Source: JBDKUD01 sp039679805 (GTDB lineage: Bacteria; Bacillota; Syntrophomonadia; Syntrophomonadales; Syntrophomonadaceae). From it: a DNA stretch of 6,267 bases. The first letter of the stretch is position 1. Each line of letters starts with the position of its first letter. A program made the position numbers and the translations under genes. Of this stretch, positions 5,132-6,267 are shown one piece after another. Location: contig JBDKUD010000078.1 in the NCBI GenBank assembly GCA_039679805.1, forward strand, positions 1-6,267. Direction: 5' to 3'. The notes under the pieces were generated by a model, which had not been told where the DNA came from, searched no databases, and saw nothing but the letters and a program-made list of their open reading frames with translations.

Positions 5132-6267
5132 GTTCCTTTGTGCTTGGTTTTCAGGATATTGACAAAACAAAACTCATGGTTGTTGGGGGCAAAGGCGCGA
5201 ACCTGGGGGAGCTCACCAGGATTGAAGGGATACCCGTACCAGATGGCTTTTGTATTTCTACTGAAGTCTTTAAAAGAGTTATTTGGGAAACGCCGTCGAT
5301 TAACGAATTACTTGATCAGTTATCGCTTCTAAAGGTGGAAGACCAGGATAAAATCGGTGAACTTAGCGGTGAGATTCGTAAGGCTATCGAAGGGATAGCC
5401 ATCCCTGAAGACATTAGTGAAGAGATCACCCGCCACCTCTTAAGGCTTGGTGGGAAAGATGCCTATGCGGTACGCTCCAGCGCAACTGCAGAGGATTTAC
5501 CGACGGCTTCCTTTGCAGGCCAGCAGGATACGTATTTGAACGTTATCGGTAAGAAGGCAATCCTAAAGTATATCGGCAAGTGCTGGGCATCTTTATTTAC
5601 TGACCGGGCGGTAATATACCGCCTTCAAAACGGCTTCGACCACCGTAAAGTATACCTGTCTGTGGTTGTTCAAAAGATGGTCTTCCCGCAGGCGTCAGGG
5701 ATTATGTTTACTGCTGATCCAGTCACATCTAATAGGAAAGTGTTATCCATTGATGCCAGCTTCGGACTTGGTGAGGCTTTGGTCTCCGGCCTGGTGAATG
5801 CTGATAACTATAAAGTGCGTGAGGGCAAGGTTATTGATAAGAAGATATCCACCAAGACGCTGGCTGTTTATGCCTTAAAAGATGGCGGTACGAAAGAACA
5901 GGAGATAGAGCCTGAGCGGCAGAATAGGCAAGCGCTGACGGATGAGCAGATTTTGCAGCTTGAGTACATTGGCAGAAAGATCGAAGAACATTTCAGCCGC
6001 CCCCAGGACATCGAATGGTGTTTGGTTGATGATGCGTTTTTTATAGTCCAGAGCCGGCCGATCACTACTTTATACCCGATCCCGCAAGCGAATGACGGGG
6101 AAAATCATGCCTATGTATCTGTCGGTCATCAACAAATGATGACAGACCCCATGAAACCATTGGGAATTTCTTTTTTCCTGTTAACGACTCTTGCACCCAT
6201 GTGTAAAGCTGGGGGAAGGTTGTTTGTTGACGTTACCCATATGCTGGCTTCACCTGACAGCAGAGCA
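5128..6267 (+). CDS. rph: Rifampicin phosphotransferase-like PEP-synthase-family enzyme, 3'-truncated by the window
   Basis: The frame starts at ATG 5128 with a strong ribosome site (AGAGGAGG, 5113-5120, 7-nt spacing) and is open to the window end, 380 codons of an expected 860 or so. Residues 1-315 form the PPDK/PEP-synthase ATP-binding domain: VVGGKGANLGEL (18-29, K22), PVPDGFCIS (36-44), AVRSSATAEDLPTASFAGQQ (114-133, R116), SGIMFTADPVT (190-200), FGLGEALVSG (212-221), and DIEW with QSRPIT (294-312; E296, Q308, R310). From 329, VSVGHQQMMTDPMKPLG and later AGGRLFVDVTHMLASP match the second domain of rifampicin phosphotransferases (including Bacillus YvkC-like proteins), not classical PEP synthase, where the swivelling His domain comes next. 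These enzymes use ATP to phosphorylate rifamycins, giving AMP and phosphate. The His domain lies outside the window. The symbol here means rifampicin phosphotransferase, not ribonuclease PH. True resistance activity is not shown by sequence. Confidence 0.85.
   Translation, partial: MSSFVLGFQDIDKTKLMVVGGKGANLGELTRIEGIPVPDGFCISTEVFKRVIWETPSINELLDQLSLLKVEDQDKIGELSGEIRKAIEGIAIPEDISEEITRHLLRLGGKDAYAVRSSATAEDLPTASFAGQQDTYLNVIGKKAILKYIGKCWASLFTDRAVIYRLQNGFDHRKVYLSVVVQKMVFPQASGIMFTADPVTSNRKVLSIDASFGLGEALVSGLVNADNYKVREGKVIDKKISTKTLAVYALKDGGTKEQEIEPERQNRQALTDEQILQLEYIGRKIEEHFSRPQDIEWCLVDDAFFIVQSRPITTLYPIPQANDGENHAYVSVGHQQMMTDPMKPLGISFFLLTTLAPMCKAGGRLFVDVTHMLASPDSRA

Overview
The window looks like an accessory stretch of a low-to-moderate G+C Gram-positive (Firmicutes) chromosome, most likely of the Clostridia/Negativicutes/Bacillales sphere. 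The grounds are strong purine-rich ribosome sites (GGAGG, GGGGAGG, AGAGGAGG), two TTG starts with good Shine-Dalgarno sites, near-consensus TATAAT promoters, and a rifampicin-phosphotransferase-type gene common in that phylum. This taxonomic inference is soft. No RNA genes, CRISPR array, insertion sequence or integrase is visible.

Layout: (1) Bases 1-1014 (+) hold the C-terminal part of an AAA_14/DUF4143 ATPase whose Walker motifs lie upstream of the window. (2) Bases 1043-2128 (-) hold a complete Fic-domain AMP transferase with an N-terminal inhibitory motif and a C-terminal winged helix, convergent with gene 1. (3) Bases 2129-2503 are a divergent intergenic region. Next to the Fic gene it has a consensus-like promoter overlapped by a cluster of four TTTACC(C/T)AT-type repeats, which looks like an operator for autoregulation. 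(4) Bases 2504-3214 (+) hold a membrane-anchored Mrr-type endonuclease-like protein with a C-terminal Cys/His cluster. It is followed by a MutT-like Nudix hydrolase (3255-3677) and an LCMT-type SAM methyltransferase (3738-4649), with a small ORF resembling the end of an RDD membrane protein overlapping the methyltransferase stop (4646-4882). A rho-independent terminator at 4891-4922 closes this unit. (5) After a 5' region with an extended -10 promoter and a possible leader ORF, bases 5128-6267 (+) hold the first 380 codons of a PEP-synthase-family gene. It continues past the ATP-grasp domain into a rifampicin-phosphotransferase-like segment and runs off the window.

How the genes may work together: the Mrr-like, Nudix and methyltransferase genes lie head to tail with short gaps and could share a transcript, although a candidate internal promoter with a perfect 12-bp palindrome precedes the methyltransferase. 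The methyltransferase belongs to the carboxyl/small-molecule type rather than a DNA-modification type, so this is not an obvious restriction-modification system. The gene mix (DUF4143 ATPase, Fic, Mrr-like nuclease, Nudix, methyltransferase, antibiotic-modifying enzyme) is typical of variable, stress- or defence-related chromosome regions, but nothing here proves a single joint system. The strongest unexplained signal is the repeat/promoter architecture in front of the Fic gene.
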